Assembly (NCBI RefSeq): GCF_000235425.2
Contig: NZ_KI912266.1
Span: 1,621,686 to 1,685,685, forward strand
DNA: 64,000 nucleotides
Source of the DNA: Pseudofrankia saprophytica
Lineage (GTDB): Bacteria > Actinomycetota > Actinomycetes > Frankiales > Frankiaceae
Direction: 5' to 3'
Part shown: positions 16,452 through 25,139 of the stretch, one piece after another
How positions within the stretch are numbered: the stretch's first letter is position 1
Layout: every line of letters begins with the position of its first letter
Position numbers and translations under genes: made by a program
The notes under the pieces: model-generated
What the model saw: the letters and a program-made list of their open reading frames with translations, nothing else
Database searches by the model: none
What the model was told of the DNA's origin: nothing

Positions 16452-18417
16452 CGAGCGCGGCCGCGACGGCCAGCGTCACCACCAGCGGGGCCGGGAAGGC
16501 CGGCCCGTGCGGACCGAGCAGCCGCCACGTCTGCGCCAGCGGAGACAGCGTCGCCCCGCACAGCAACACCGAGGTGAAGCACACGACCGCCACGCCGGCC
16601 CGGCAACGCCTCCGGGCGGGCCCCGCCGCGTCCCGTGTCCGGACGTGCTCGTCGGCGATGAGGACGGCGAGCATCGGCAGAGCCGGGCCGAGGTACCAGG
16701 GGTAGAGCACCGGGCTGCCGATCGCCACCGCGAACCCGCCGATCCCCAGCACGGCGAGCCCATCCCGGTCGCCGGCCGTGGCCGCGGAGGTCCGCGGGCG
16801 CCGCCAGGCCCGCCACAGCAGGACAGCGACGACCGCCGCGGCGGCCGCGAGGGTCACGGCGCGGCAGTCGGTCAGCAGGGCCGAATCGCGCCCAGCCGGG
16901 ACACGCCAGCCCACCAGGCCCGCCCCGGCCGCGACGAGGGTGGCGAGGAGCGACGCGGGCGCGATCCCGGTCGTCAGCTCGCCCGAGGTGGCCAGTGCCT
17001 TGATCCAGGTCGGCGGGAACCCGCTGGCCAGCACGCTCAGCCCGAGCACCGCCGCCGCCACGGCCAGGTCGACCGCCACGGCCGCCGCCGCGAGCCACCA
17101 CCGGTTCCCAGCCGCGGCCCGGCTACCCGGGCCGACGGCCGGCGGTTCCGAAGCCGCCGGTCCCGGAGCCGTCGGCCGGGGCGCGTCCGAAGCCGGGGCG
17201 AGCCGCATGGCGTCGCGGGCGTGCGCCACGACCAGCCAGGCGAGTCCGAGCAGAGCCGTCACCTTGATCATGCCCGCGAAGCAGGCCAGCGCCGTCGCCG
17301 CCACCGCGGCGCCGGAGACGACCCGGCGGGCGTTCCCGCCGAAAGGCCCTCCACTCGGCTCTACCCCCGGCCCTCCGGCCGGTCTCTCGATGGGAACGTC
17401 GTCGCCGGCCCGGCGTCGATCGATCAGCAGCGCCCCGGCCAGCGCGGCGGCGGCCAGCGCGTCCAGGTGCATCCCGCCGACGAGGTGGATCACCGTCACC
17501 GGATTCGCGGCCACGAGCGCGAGCACGACGGCCCTGGCGAGGGCGCCGTCCCCCGCGCCGTCCCGGTGGCCCTGGCGGCGGCCCTCGCCGGCCGGGCCGG
17601 CGGTGCGCGGCAGGCGGCCGACCAGGCGGACGGCGCACGCGACCATCACCACCACCGCGACGACCGCGACGACCCGCAACGTCACCAGTGCCGTCGTCGG
17701 CCCGCCGCCGAGCAGATGGCCAACCGTCGCGGCGAACCTCTCCACGGCCACCGCTCCGCCGCCGTACGGCGTGTGCGTGTCCCGCCAGCGTGGGTCGACG
17801 GCGTCGCTGAACGCGGCGCCCAGGGTTCCAGCCGGATGGGGGGAGCCGGTGCCGGGCGCCGGTCCGCCGGCCGCCAGGGCAGCCACCCCGTGGGTCGCCG
17901 GGTCGAGGCCACGCCGGGCGAGCTCGCCCTGCGCCGCGTAGGCGTAGGCGTCCCGGCTGAACAGCGGCGGGCCGAGCGCGAACGGCAGGGCCCAGGTGAG
18001 GGCGGCCGCCAGCGCGGCGCGCGGACCCGCCCGACCGGACAAGGCTCGCCGGACCAGGGTGATCCAGCACACGCACAGGGCGATGACCGCGAGTGCGGCG
18101 ATACCGGCAAGGGCGCCCCTTGTGGTGCCGGTGGGCGGAGTGGATGGGAGAATGCCCCACCAGGGTGTCGGGTCGATTGCGCGCGGATCACGTGGCCCGA
18201 GCCGGCCCTCCGCAGTAACAGCCGCAATGGCCGCACCAGTGCCCGCGACGACCAGCCAGACAGTCGCGGAACCGGCTCGGTCGGTCGCCCAGCCGGGGAG
18301 TGGGCGAGGACTCGGGAACGTCTGGGAGGTAGCACCGGGTGGCAGGACCCCTCGCCATACCCGGATCCTCGACGGGCCCCCAGCGTGCCCGTCCGCCGTC
18401 GGAGCCGCGGGAGGCAT
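16393..18417 (-). CDS. MptB-type polyprenol-phosphomannose alpha-1,6-mannosyltransferase family protein
   Basis: About 674 residues from the ATG at 18417. The frame runs back to 18717, but that extension is Arg/Pro-rich and covers the 5' part of the opposite gene; a GTG at 18360 is another option. Many membrane segments are present. The first luminal loop carries PPLFSRDAYAYAAQGELARR, with the Asp expected for a GT-C glycosyltransferase, followed by DPRWRDTHTPYGGG. These match the MptB family that elongates mannan backbones using polyprenyl-phosphate mannose. The YPWYLGPALP block near the C-terminus is also typical. Two loops are Ala/Pro-rich and disordered. It overlaps both neighbours at the DNA level: 59 bases at the 3' end and, with this start, 79 bases at the 5' end. 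Confidence 0.82.
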   Translation of the reverse strand: MPPAAPTADGHAGGPSRIRVWRGVLPPGATSQTFPSPRPLPGWATDRAGSATVWLVVAGTGAAIAAVTAEGRLGPRDPRAIDPTPWWGILPSTPPTGTTRGALAGIAALAVIALCVCWITLVRRALSGRAGPRAALAAALTWALPFALGPPLFSRDAYAYAAQGELARRGLDPATHGVAALAAGGPAPGTGSPHPAGTLGAAFSDAVDPRWRDTHTPYGGGAVAVERFAATVGHLLGGGPTTALVTLRVVAVVAVVVMVACAVRLVGRLPRTAGPAGEGRRQGHRDGAGDGALARAVVLALVAANPVTVIHLVGGMHLDALAAAALAGALLIDRRRAGDDVPIERPAGGPGVEPSGGPFGGNARRVVSGAAVAATALACFAGMIKVTALLGLAWLVVAHARDAMRLAPASDAPRPTAPGPAASEPPAVGPGSRAAAGNRWWLAAAAVAVDLAVAAAVLGLSVLASGFPPTWIKALATSGELTTGIAPASLLATLVAAGAGLVGWRVPAGRDSALLTDCRAVTLAAAAAVVAVLLWRAWRRPRTSAATAGDRDGLAVLGIGGFAVAIGSPVLYPWYLGPALPMLAVLIADEHVRTRDAAGPARRRCRAGVAVVCFTSVLLCGATLSPLAQTWRLLGPHGPAFPAPLVVTLAVAAALVTATGAVATRRAHHRAAPD

Positions 18418-20435
18418 CGCCGCCACCGGCCGCCTCGCCTCCGCCGCAGGTCGGGCCGCCTCCGGAGACCGCGGAACCGCTGACAGACCACCAGGGGCCG
18501 AGCCATCCCGCGCTGGGCGATGATCCGGCTCCGTCACTCCCACAGACCTCCTCGGTCGTTGATGCCAGCCCCCCGGCCGTCGAGGTCCCGGCGGTGGAGA
18601 CCCAGACCGTCGATTCTCTGCCCGTCGATCCCCCGGCCGTCGAGGTCCTGGTCGTCGAGACCCTGGCGGACGCCGCCCCGGCCAGCCTCGATCGTGCCCT
18701 ATCGGTGCACCCGCCATCCGCCTCGGCTTCGGCTTCCGCCCCGACCTCGGCCTCGACCGAGGCGCGGGCTGGCGAGCCGGGGGACGCCGGCGAACGGCAC
18801 ACGTCCACCGGCGGGTGGGCCGGCCGGTGGGGGGCCGTCCGCCGGGCGGTGGTCGGATCCGGGCTGTTCGTCGGCCGCGCCGTGCGGGCGCGGCCCTGGC
18901 TGCTGACGGCCGCGCTGTGCGCGCTGACGCTGGGTCTCGGCCTCACCGGGCCGGACACGCCGGCGCAGGAGTACCGGGTCTGGCTGTTCGAGCACGGCGG
19001 CGCGCGGCTCTGGGACAACCAGTGGTACGGCGGGCACACGGTGCTCGGCTACAGCGTGCTGTTCCCGCCCCTCGGCGCGCTGTTCGGAACCCGGCTGCTC
19101 GGGGCGCTGTCCTGCGTCGCGTCGACGATGCTGGTGGCGCGGCTGCTGCGCGGTCCACGCCGCCGCAGCGGCCACCACGATCTCGCGGTCGTCTGGTTCG
19201 CCGTCGTGACCGTCGCGAACCTCGTCGTCGGCCGCGGCGCGTTCGCGCTGGGGATGGCGTTCGGGGCGCTCGCGCTGGTCGGGGTGCGGGAGCGACGCGG
19301 CTGGGTGGCCTGGGCCGGGGCGATCTGCTCATCGCTGTCCTCGCCGCTGTCCGGCGCGTTCGTGCTGCTGGTGGCGGCGGCGCTGGTCGGCAGCCTGCCG
19401 TGGCGGCGGATCCTGCCGATGGTGGGAGCGCTCAGTGGCCTGGTGGTGTCGCTGGTCTTTCCCGAGGAGGGCGTCCAGCCCTTTCCCGCGCTCACCTTTC
19501 TCTGTCTGCTGGCGCTGATCGGCGGCGGCCTGCTGGTGGTGCCGCGCCGGGAGCGGGCGGTGCGCCGTGGCCTGCTGCTGTGGGCGGCGGCGGCGACGGT
19601 GTTCTTCTTCGTGCCGTCGTCGGTCGGCGGCAACATCACCCGGCCGGCGACGCTGCTGGCCGGGCCGATGGCCGCCGTGCTGCTCGCCCGCCGGCCGCGG
19701 GTCCTGCTGGTCGTCGCGGCACCGCTGATCGGCTGGTCGATCGGGCCGGTGCACGGCGCGCTGATAACCCAGGGCGACCCATCCGCCTCTCCCGGCTACT
19801 ACAACGGGCTGCTCAGCTACCTCGATCGCGACGACGGCCTGGTCCCGGCCGGCCGGGTCGAGATCCCGTTCACCAAGGCGCACTGGGAGGCCCGCTACGT
19901 CGCGCCGCACGCGGAGATGGCCCGCGGTTGGCTGCGCCAGCTGGACACGAAGGACAACACGCTCTTCTACGACGGCACGCTGACGGCCAGCACGTACCAC
20001 GACTGGCTGCTGGCCCGGGGCGTCACCTACGTGGCGCTGCCGAACGTGCCGCTGGACGCGTCGGGGCAGGCCGAGGCCGAGCTGCTGCGGTCCGGGCTGC
20101 CCTACCTCGACCTTGCCTGGCAGGACGCCAACTGGAAGGTCTGGATCGTCACCGACTCGAGCGGCCTGGTGCGGGGACCGGCGACGCTGACCGAGCTCGG
20201 CGTCAGCTCGATCGCGGTCGACTTCCAGACGCCGGGCGTGGCGACCGTCCTGGTGCACTTCACCTCCCTCTGGTCGATCACGGAGGGCAACGTCTGCGTG
20301 TTCCGCGCCGCCGGCGACTGGACCGGGATCCTGGCCGAGACCCCGGGACCGGTGCGGCTGTCGGCACGCCTGTCGGTCGACGGCCTGACCAAGGCCAGCG
20401 CCCTGGACTGTCCCGCCGATCAGCGCGTGCACTGA
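18339..20435 (+). CDS. Polytopic membrane protein with long Pro/Ala/Val-rich N-terminal region
   Basis: 698 residues. The GTG at 18339 has GGGAGGT 8 bases upstream, which favours this start even though it overlaps the opposite gene. Residues 1-165 are low-complexity (Pro, Ala, Ser, with repeated PAVEV and VET units) and presumably cytoplasmic. From about 188 there are about ten hydrophobic segments, with an early WLFEHGGARLWDNQWYGGHT loop. The last third (about 480-690) is a soluble extracytoplasmic domain. This layout resembles actinobacterial GT-C-like or YfhO-like membrane proteins working on lipid-linked sugars, but no catalytic motif is certain. Its neighbours are two mannosyltransferase-like proteins, so a role in surface glycan assembly is plausible. 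Function remains unassigned. Confidence 0.7.
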   Translation: MAGPLAIPGSSTGPQRARPPSEPREASPPPAASPPPQVGPPPETAEPLTDHQGPSHPALGDDPAPSLPQTSSVVDASPPAVEVPAVETQTVDSLPVDPPAVEVLVVETLADAAPASLDRALSVHPPSASASASAPTSASTEARAGEPGDAGERHTSTGGWAGRWGAVRRAVVGSGLFVGRAVRARPWLLTAALCALTLGLGLTGPDTPAQEYRVWLFEHGGARLWDNQWYGGHTVLGYSVLFPPLGALFGTRLLGALSCVASTMLVARLLRGPRRRSGHHDLAVVWFAVVTVANLVVGRGAFALGMAFGALALVGVRERRGWVAWAGAICSSLSSPLSGAFVLLVAAALVGSLPWRRILPMVGALSGLVVSLVFPEEGVQPFPALTFLCLLALIGGGLLVVPRRERAVRRGLLLWAAAATVFFFVPSSVGGNITRPATLLAGPMAAVLLARRPRVLLVVAAPLIGWSIGPVHGALITQGDPSASPGYYNGLLSYLDRDDGLVPAGRVEIPFTKAHWEARYVAPHAEMARGWLRQLDTKDNTLFYDGTLTASTYHDWLLARGVTYVALPNVPLDASGQAEAELLRSGLPYLDLAWQDANWKVWIVTDSSGLVRGPATLTELGVSSIAVDFQTPGVATVLVHFTSLWSITEGNVCVFRAAGDWTGILAETPGPVRLSARLSVDGLTKASALDCPADQRVH

Positions 20436-20460
20436 ATATCTTCAGCCGTCGACCGACCGC

Positions 20461-20503
20461 CTGAACGCCGCAAAAGGGTGACTGAACACCGCGAAAAGGG
20501 TGA
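20461..20503 (+). repeat. Two-copy 21/22-base tandem repeat
   Basis: ctgaacgccgcaaaagggtga (20461-20481) is followed immediately by a 22-base near-copy (20482-20503) differing by one substitution and one added base. It lies 26 bases past the membrane-protein stop, in a 323-base gap before the PP2C gene. The remainder of the gap shows nothing recognisable apart from the PP2C ribosome site. Confidence 0.6.
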
Positions 20504-20758
20504 CGGGCCCGCCATTACGCGGGGGTTGCCATGCGGACGGGCGGTTCGGGTGGAAGATGGCCAGATGGCCAAGCCGGTGTCGGTGTTCCGACACTTACCC
20601 TCGCGGCCATGGTCTGACGTCTTTCTTAGGACCAACGGGACAGATACCGGCGGTCGGGCATGCCCGCGATCTGGCAGCATGACCGGCACGATCAGTGTGA
20701 CGAGTGGCGGCCCGCGTCAGGTCGGCCTGATCGATGGCACGGCGGGGGTACGGAGGCC

Positions 20759-22273
20759 ATGAAGAGCTCACTGCTACCGATTATGTTGATCGTCGTGCTC
20801 CTCGTGGGCGCCACGGTCTTCGTCGTGCTGTCCAGTCGTTCGGGCCGCACGCAGTACGGCCCCGGCGGTCAGCGGCCGCCCGCCGACGAGCCCGGGCGGG
20901 ACGACGGCCTGCCGGGCCGCCGGGCCGGCCGCCGCCGAGCCGGCCGCGGCAACGCCGGCGGTGGTGCCGGCGGCGCGCGCCGGCCCGCCCCGGACGACCG
21001 CTACTCCTCGGACGCGGCGAACCTCATACCGGGCTTCGGGCCAACCGTGCCCGCCGGCGGCCGCGCCGGAACACAGGCGAGCGCGCCCGGAGGCGGGCCA
21101 GCCGCCGCGGCCGGCGGCGCCGCCGGCCCGGGACCTGACCCCGACCTTGACGCGCGCGGCGCTGACCATGCCTGGAGTGATGACGTGACGACGCAGGTTC
21201 CCACCGGCGGCGACGGCGGCTGGCCGGACGACGACCGCGACCCGGAGTCCACCGGCTGGGCCCCGCCGCCCAGCGGGCCGCCGCATCCCCGGGCGGCCCC
21301 GCCCGAGCCGGCCACCGTCAGCTCGACGGCGCCGACGGATGGCGTGGACCCCGCCTGGGTGGCCGACGACGCCGCGTGGACCGTCCAGTCGCCCTCGAAC
21401 CGCACGCCGCTACCCGAGGTGCCGGCTGCCCCGCCGGCGCCTGCCGCAGCGGCAGCTCCTTTCCCATCAGCCCCGACCGAGCCGGCGCCCGCGGCGCCCC
21501 CAGCGGCATCGGCGGGCATCACGAGCACCGGGCCCGGGCCATACGTCGCCGAGGAGCCCGAGCACTTCAGCGCGCCACCGCTGCGGCTGGCCGCGGCCGG
21601 GCGGACGCGGCGCGGCAAGCGCGGCGGGCCCAACGAGGACGCCTTCGTCGTCGTCGACGGCCTGCTCGCCGTCGCCGACGGCGTGGGCGGCGAGGCGGCG
21701 GGGCAGATCGCCTCCACGCTCGCCGTCACGACGGTCGCCGGCTTCCGGCCGCAGTATGCCGCCGACCCCCGGGAGGGGCTGCGCGCGGCGGTGGAGCGCG
21801 CGAACCGGGTGGTACGGCAGCGTCCCAAGTCCGAGCCCTCCTGGCGCGGCATGGCCTGCACCCTCGACGTCGTCGTGCTCGGCAGGCAGGAGACGACCGG
21901 GCGGACCATCACCGTCGCGCATGTCGGCGACAGCACGGTCTGGCTGCAGCCGGGCAAGGGCGAGCCGCGCCAGCTCACCACCCCGCACGCCATCACCGGG
22001 GGTCCGCTGCTCAACGCGGTGGGCCTGGCCGACGAGATCGAGATGGACCTCTTCCAGGTCGAGGTCCGGGCCGGCGACCGGGTGGTGCTCTCCAGCGACG
22101 GCATGACCAAGGTCATGAAGCCCGAGCAGCTGTACGGCCTGCTCCACCAGCTCGCCAGCGATCCGCCCGAGCGCGCCGCCGACGCCCTCGTCGAGGCTGC
22201 GCTGCTCGCCGGCGCCAGGGACGACACCACCGTCGTCGTCGCGGACCTGGTTCCCGAACCGACGCCGCGCTGA
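20759..22273 (+). CDS. Membrane-anchored PP2C-family protein phosphatase
   Basis: 504 residues from the ATG at 20759, with GGAGG just upstream. Residues 3-24 form one membrane segment. A 230-residue Pro/Ala/Gly/Asp-rich linker follows, and the catalytic PP2C domain fills about 262-500. Metal and catalytic motifs are GPNEDAF, VADGVGGEAAG (DGxGG), AHVGDST, VVLSSDGM and GARDDTTVVV; all expected metal-binding Asp are present. It should remove phosphate from Ser/Thr of proteins at the cytoplasmic membrane face. Known actinobacterial PstP has the catalytic domain first and the membrane helix last; here the order is reversed. No kinase gene is adjacent. A long hairpin follows the stop codon. Confidence 0.9.
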   Translation: MKSSLLPIMLIVVLLVGATVFVVLSSRSGRTQYGPGGQRPPADEPGRDDGLPGRRAGRRRAGRGNAGGGAGGARRPAPDDRYSSDAANLIPGFGPTVPAGGRAGTQASAPGGGPAAAAGGAAGPGPDPDLDARGADHAWSDDVTTQVPTGGDGGWPDDDRDPESTGWAPPPSGPPHPRAAPPEPATVSSTAPTDGVDPAWVADDAAWTVQSPSNRTPLPEVPAAPPAPAAAAAPFPSAPTEPAPAAPPAASAGITSTGPGPYVAEEPEHFSAPPLRLAAAGRTRRGKRGGPNEDAFVVVDGLLAVADGVGGEAAGQIASTLAVTTVAGFRPQYAADPREGLRAAVERANRVVRQRPKSEPSWRGMACTLDVVVLGRQETTGRTITVAHVGDSTVWLQPGKGEPRQLTTPHAITGGPLLNAVGLADEIEMDLFQVEVRAGDRVVLSSDGMTKVMKPEQLYGLLHQLASDPPERAADALVEAALLAGARDDTTVVVADLVPEPTPR

Positions 22274-22309
22274 CGCCGCGGACCACCCCGTACCACCCGC
22301 ACCACCCGC

Positions 22310-22367
22310 GAGGCCCGGCCAGGGCGGACGCGGACGCCCGACCGGCGTCCCGCCCCGGCCGGGCCTC
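22310..22367 (+). terminator. Long GC-rich hairpin after the PP2C gene
   Basis: GAGGCCCGGCC (22310-22320) pairs perfectly with 22357-22367. The 36 bases between them contain further partly complementary GGGCGGACGC and GCGTCCCGCC segments. It is 36 bases past the stop and is followed by gtcgtttccg, a short T-rich tail, so an intrinsic terminator is likely. Confidence 0.7.
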
Positions 22368-22442
22368 GTCGTTTCCGAGGTGTGCCAGGGATCTCGGCCT
22401 GTTCTCCGTGCTGGGCCACGGCAAGGCCCGTGCCCGCGGTTA

Positions 22443-22478
22443 TTCTACGGTCCGTAGAACTTTCTACGTTACGTAGAA
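22443..22478. promoter_or_regulatory. Two tandem 17-bp palindromes upstream of cydA
   Basis: TTCTACGG-T-CCGTAGAA (22443-22459) and TTCTACGT-T-ACGTAGAA (22462-22478) are both perfect inverted repeats around a single base. They share the frame TTCTACGnTnCGTAGAA and are separated by two bases (centres 19 bp apart). They end 48 bases before the cydA ATG in a locally AT-richer stretch, the expected place for an operator overlapping the promoter. They look like sites for a dimeric repressor, perhaps of the BlaI/CopY type. They do not match the Rex site pattern. No regulator gene is in the window. Confidence 0.7.
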
Positions 22479-22526
22479 GATAGAGCCGGTCATCTCGGGG
22501 CACGGCCGGCTCGGAAGGGACCACGG

Positions 22527-24023
22527 ATGGTCCTCGACTCGCCGGTGGTCGCCGAGGCCGCCACCCAGCTCGCCGGCGCCCAGCTCGCCGGCTCGCTCGC
22601 GCTGGCGCGGGGCCAGACCGCCTTCAGCCTCGCGTTCCACATCTGCTTCGCGGTCTTCGGCGTCGGCATCCCCTGGCTCTTGCTGTACACCGAGGGCCGG
22701 TGGTTGCGGACCGGCGACGAGATCTGGCTCGCCCTGACGAAGAAGTGGTCCCGAGCGTTCGCCGTGCTCTTCGCCGTCGGCGCCGTGTCCGGCACGGTGC
22801 TCTCGTTCGAGTTCGGGCTGCTCTGGCCGGCGTTCATGGCCCGTTACGGCGGTGCGCTCGGGCTCTCGTTCACCCTCGAGGGCTTCGCGTTCTTCGCCGA
22901 GGCGATCTTCCTCGGGATGTACCTCTACGGCTGGAGGCGCCTCTCGCCTCGAGCCCACTGGCTGACGCTCTGGCCGATCGCGATCGCCGGGACGCTGTCG
23001 ACGCTGTTCATCATCACCGCGAACGCCTGGATGAACGTGCCGGGCGGGATCGTGGAGACGGCGGACGGCCAGGTCGTCGCGGCCGAGCCGCTGGCGCCCC
23101 TGCGCAGCCCGTCCGCGCCGCCCCAGGTCGCGCACATGCTGCTCGCCGCGCTGATGTGCACCGGTGGGGTGGTCGCGGGGATCTACGCCGTCGGAATGCT
23201 CCGGGGCCGCCGCGACACGTACCACCACAGGGGCCTGCGAGTCGGCCTCGTCGTCGTGCTGGTCTGCGCGCCGCTCCAGCTCGTGGTCGGTGACTGGGCG
23301 GCCCGGGTCGTCGGCGCCCGCCAGCCGGCCAAACTGGCCGCGATCGAAGGACTGTATGACACGCGGGACCACGCGCCGCTCACGATCGGCGGTCTGTACG
23401 ACCCGAAGACCGGTGACGTCCGGTACGGCATCGAGATCCCGGACGGGCTGTCGCTGCTGGAAGGGTTCGACCCCGACCATGTGATCACAGGGCTGGACTC
23501 GGTACCGGCGGACGAGCGGCCGAACGCGACGATCGTGCATCTCGCGTTCGACACCATGGTGGGGCTCGGCACCGGGCTGATCGCGCTGTCGGCGCTGGTC
23601 GCCGCGGTGGCACTGCGCCGCCGACGGCGCGGGCTGCGACCGTTGCTCCCCACCGGTCGGCCCTGGCTGCTCGCGGCCGTGGCGAGCGGGCCGGCGTCGG
23701 TGCTCGCGATGCTCGCGGGATGGGAGGTCACCGAGGGCGGCCGGCAGCCCTGGATCGTCCAGGGCCGGATGCGGGTGGCCGACGCGGTCACCGCCACCGG
23801 CGGGATCGGCTGGATCTTCGCCGGCACCCTCGCGCTCTACCTCGGCCTCGCCACCGCGCTCGTACTCATCCTGCGGCGGATGGCGACCGGCGGCCCCGGC
23901 TACGAGCCCCGGACTCCGACCGAAGGACCGCCGAGCGAGCCGTACCCGCCCGACCCCGACCGCCCGGATCCGGACGTCGCGCCGGCGGGGCGGGCCGCGC
24001 GGGACGGCGGGGCGGGGCGATGA
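22527..24023 (+). CDS. cydA: Cytochrome bd-type quinol oxidase subunit I
   Basis: 498 residues with about nine membrane segments. It carries the haems and oxidises quinol while reducing oxygen to water with high affinity. Recognised family blocks are the N-terminal RGQTAFSLAFHICFAVFGVG with the haem-ligand His38, WSRAFAVLFAVGAVSGTVLSFEFG, TLEGFAFFAEAIFLGMYLYGW, ITANAWMNVPGG and EGGRQPWIVQG. The periplasmic Q-loop (about 265-330) is the short type. The C-terminal 45 residues are Pro/Asp/Arg-rich and outside the fold. ATG at 22527 has GGAAGGGA upstream. Its stop overlaps the cydB start (ATGA), so the subunits are coupled. The tandem palindromes just upstream suggest regulation. No cydDC transporter genes follow. 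Confidence 0.95.
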   Translation: MVLDSPVVAEAATQLAGAQLAGSLALARGQTAFSLAFHICFAVFGVGIPWLLLYTEGRWLRTGDEIWLALTKKWSRAFAVLFAVGAVSGTVLSFEFGLLWPAFMARYGGALGLSFTLEGFAFFAEAIFLGMYLYGWRRLSPRAHWLTLWPIAIAGTLSTLFIITANAWMNVPGGIVETADGQVVAAEPLAPLRSPSAPPQVAHMLLAALMCTGGVVAGIYAVGMLRGRRDTYHHRGLRVGLVVVLVCAPLQLVVGDWAARVVGARQPAKLAAIEGLYDTRDHAPLTIGGLYDPKTGDVRYGIEIPDGLSLLEGFDPDHVITGLDSVPADERPNATIVHLAFDTMVGLGTGLIALSALVAAVALRRRRRGLRPLLPTGRPWLLAAVASGPASVLAMLAGWEVTEGGRQPWIVQGRMRVADAVTATGGIGWIFAGTLALYLGLATALVLILRRMATGGPGYEPRTPTEGPPSEPYPPDPDRPDPDVAPAGRAARDGGAGR

Positions 24024-25117
24024 GCGCGGCGGACCTGCTCGTCGTCGTCATGGTCGTCGGCCTGACCGTGTATGCCCTGCTCGCCGGCGCGGACTTCGGC
24101 GGCGGCCTCTGGGACCTGCTGGCCCGTGGCCGGGACGCCGCGGACCAGCGGGCGCTGGTCGCCGGCTCCCTCGGCCCGGTCTGGGAGGCCAACCACGTCT
24201 GGCTGATCTTCGTGATCGTCGCCCTGTTCAGCGGGTTCCCGGCCGCGTTCGGCGTCGTCGGGTCGACGCTGGAGGTGCCGCTGGTGGGCGCGCTGCTCGG
24301 GATCGTGCTGCGCGGCGCTGCCTACGTGTACCGCGCGTACGGTGGCGGCGCCGCCGGCCCGGACCACTGGTGGGGGCGAGTGTTCGCCGCCGCGTCCGTG
24401 CTCACGCCGTTCTCGCTCGGGGTGGCGGGCGCCGCGCTGGCCACCGGTGACCTGGCCGAGGGCGCCCCGTTCGCCCCGCTCACCAACGCCTTCGGGGTGG
24501 TCTGCGGGTTGTTCACGGTCGCGGTCACCGCGTTTCTCGCCGCGGTCTACCTGTGCCGGGACGCGGCGGCGCGGCCGGCGGCCGCCCATCTCGTCGCCGG
24601 CTTCCGGCGCCGGGCACTGGCCGCGGCGGTGGTGGCCGGCCTGCTCGCGGCGGTGCTGCTGCCGCTGCTCTGGTCGGACGCGCCCGTCGTCGCGGACCGG
24701 TTCGCCGCCCGGTCCGTGCCGCTCGTCGCGGTGTCGGCCCTCGGTGGTCTCGGGGCGGTGGCGCTGGTGTGGCGGCGGCGGTTCACGGCGGCGCGGATCG
24801 CCGCGGGGCTGGCGGCCGCCGGAGTGCTGTGGGGCTGGGCGGTCGCTCAGTACCCGGATCTCGTGGTCGGCCGAGCCACCGTCGACGGTGCGGCGGCACC
24901 GGCGGCGAACCTGCGCGCCCTGCTGGTCGCGATCGCCGCCGGCATGCTGGTGATCCTGCCGTCGCTGGTCGCGCTGCTCAGGCTGTTCGCACACCCTGAA
25001 CCGGCGGGATCAACGGGGCCGTCCGGGCCGTCCGGGCTGTCCGGACCATCCGGACCATCCGGGCCGTCTGGACCGACTGGACGGGCGGGATCGGCGGGGC
25101 TGGAGGGGCACCGCTGA
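24020..25117 (+). CDS. cydB: Cytochrome bd-type quinol oxidase subunit II
   Basis: 365 residues, eight or so membrane segments. It is the partner of CydA that stabilises the haem core. Typical features are the N-terminal VVVGLTVYALLAGADFGGGLWDLL block, GPVWEANHVWLIFVIV, and FPAAFGVVGSTLEVPL. The ATG at 24020 lies inside the cydA stop (ATGA, four-base overlap). The C-terminus carries seven Gly-Pro-Ser-like triplets (residues 333-353) from a 9-bp DNA repeat, after the last helix and therefore in a soluble tail. It is followed after 22 bases by the convergent phosphatase gene. Confidence 0.94.
   Translation: MSAADLLVVVMVVGLTVYALLAGADFGGGLWDLLARGRDAADQRALVAGSLGPVWEANHVWLIFVIVALFSGFPAAFGVVGSTLEVPLVGALLGIVLRGAAYVYRAYGGGAAGPDHWWGRVFAAASVLTPFSLGVAGAALATGDLAEGAPFAPLTNAFGVVCGLFTVAVTAFLAAVYLCRDAAARPAAAHLVAGFRRRALAAAVVAGLLAAVLLPLLWSDAPVVADRFAARSVPLVAVSALGGLGAVALVWRRRFTAARIAAGLAAAGVLWGWAVAQYPDLVVGRATVDGAAAPAANLRALLVAIAAGMLVILPSLVALLRLFAHPEPAGSTGPSGPSGLSGPSGPSGPSGPTGRAGSAGLEGHR
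25016..25078 (+). repeat. Seven 9-bp tandem repeats in cydB 3' end
   Basis: Seven consecutive variants of gggccgtcc (also gggctgtcc, ggaccatcc, gggccgtct, ggaccgact) are in frame with cydB and encode (Gly-Pro/Leu-Ser/Thr)7. The array is a minisatellite-like tail that could vary in copy number between strains. Confidence 0.75.
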
Positions 25118-25139
25118 GGACCGCGGGCGGCCGTTCCGG

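Noticed and set aside
16411-18483. 690-residue plus-strand open frame opposite the MptB-like gene
   Set aside because: Arg/Gly/Ala-rich shadow without ribosome site or domain; the minus strand has clear GT-C motifs.
22443-22478. Rex operator before cydA
   Set aside because: The palindromes do not fit the TTGTGAAN4TTCACAA-type pattern; spacing and core differ.
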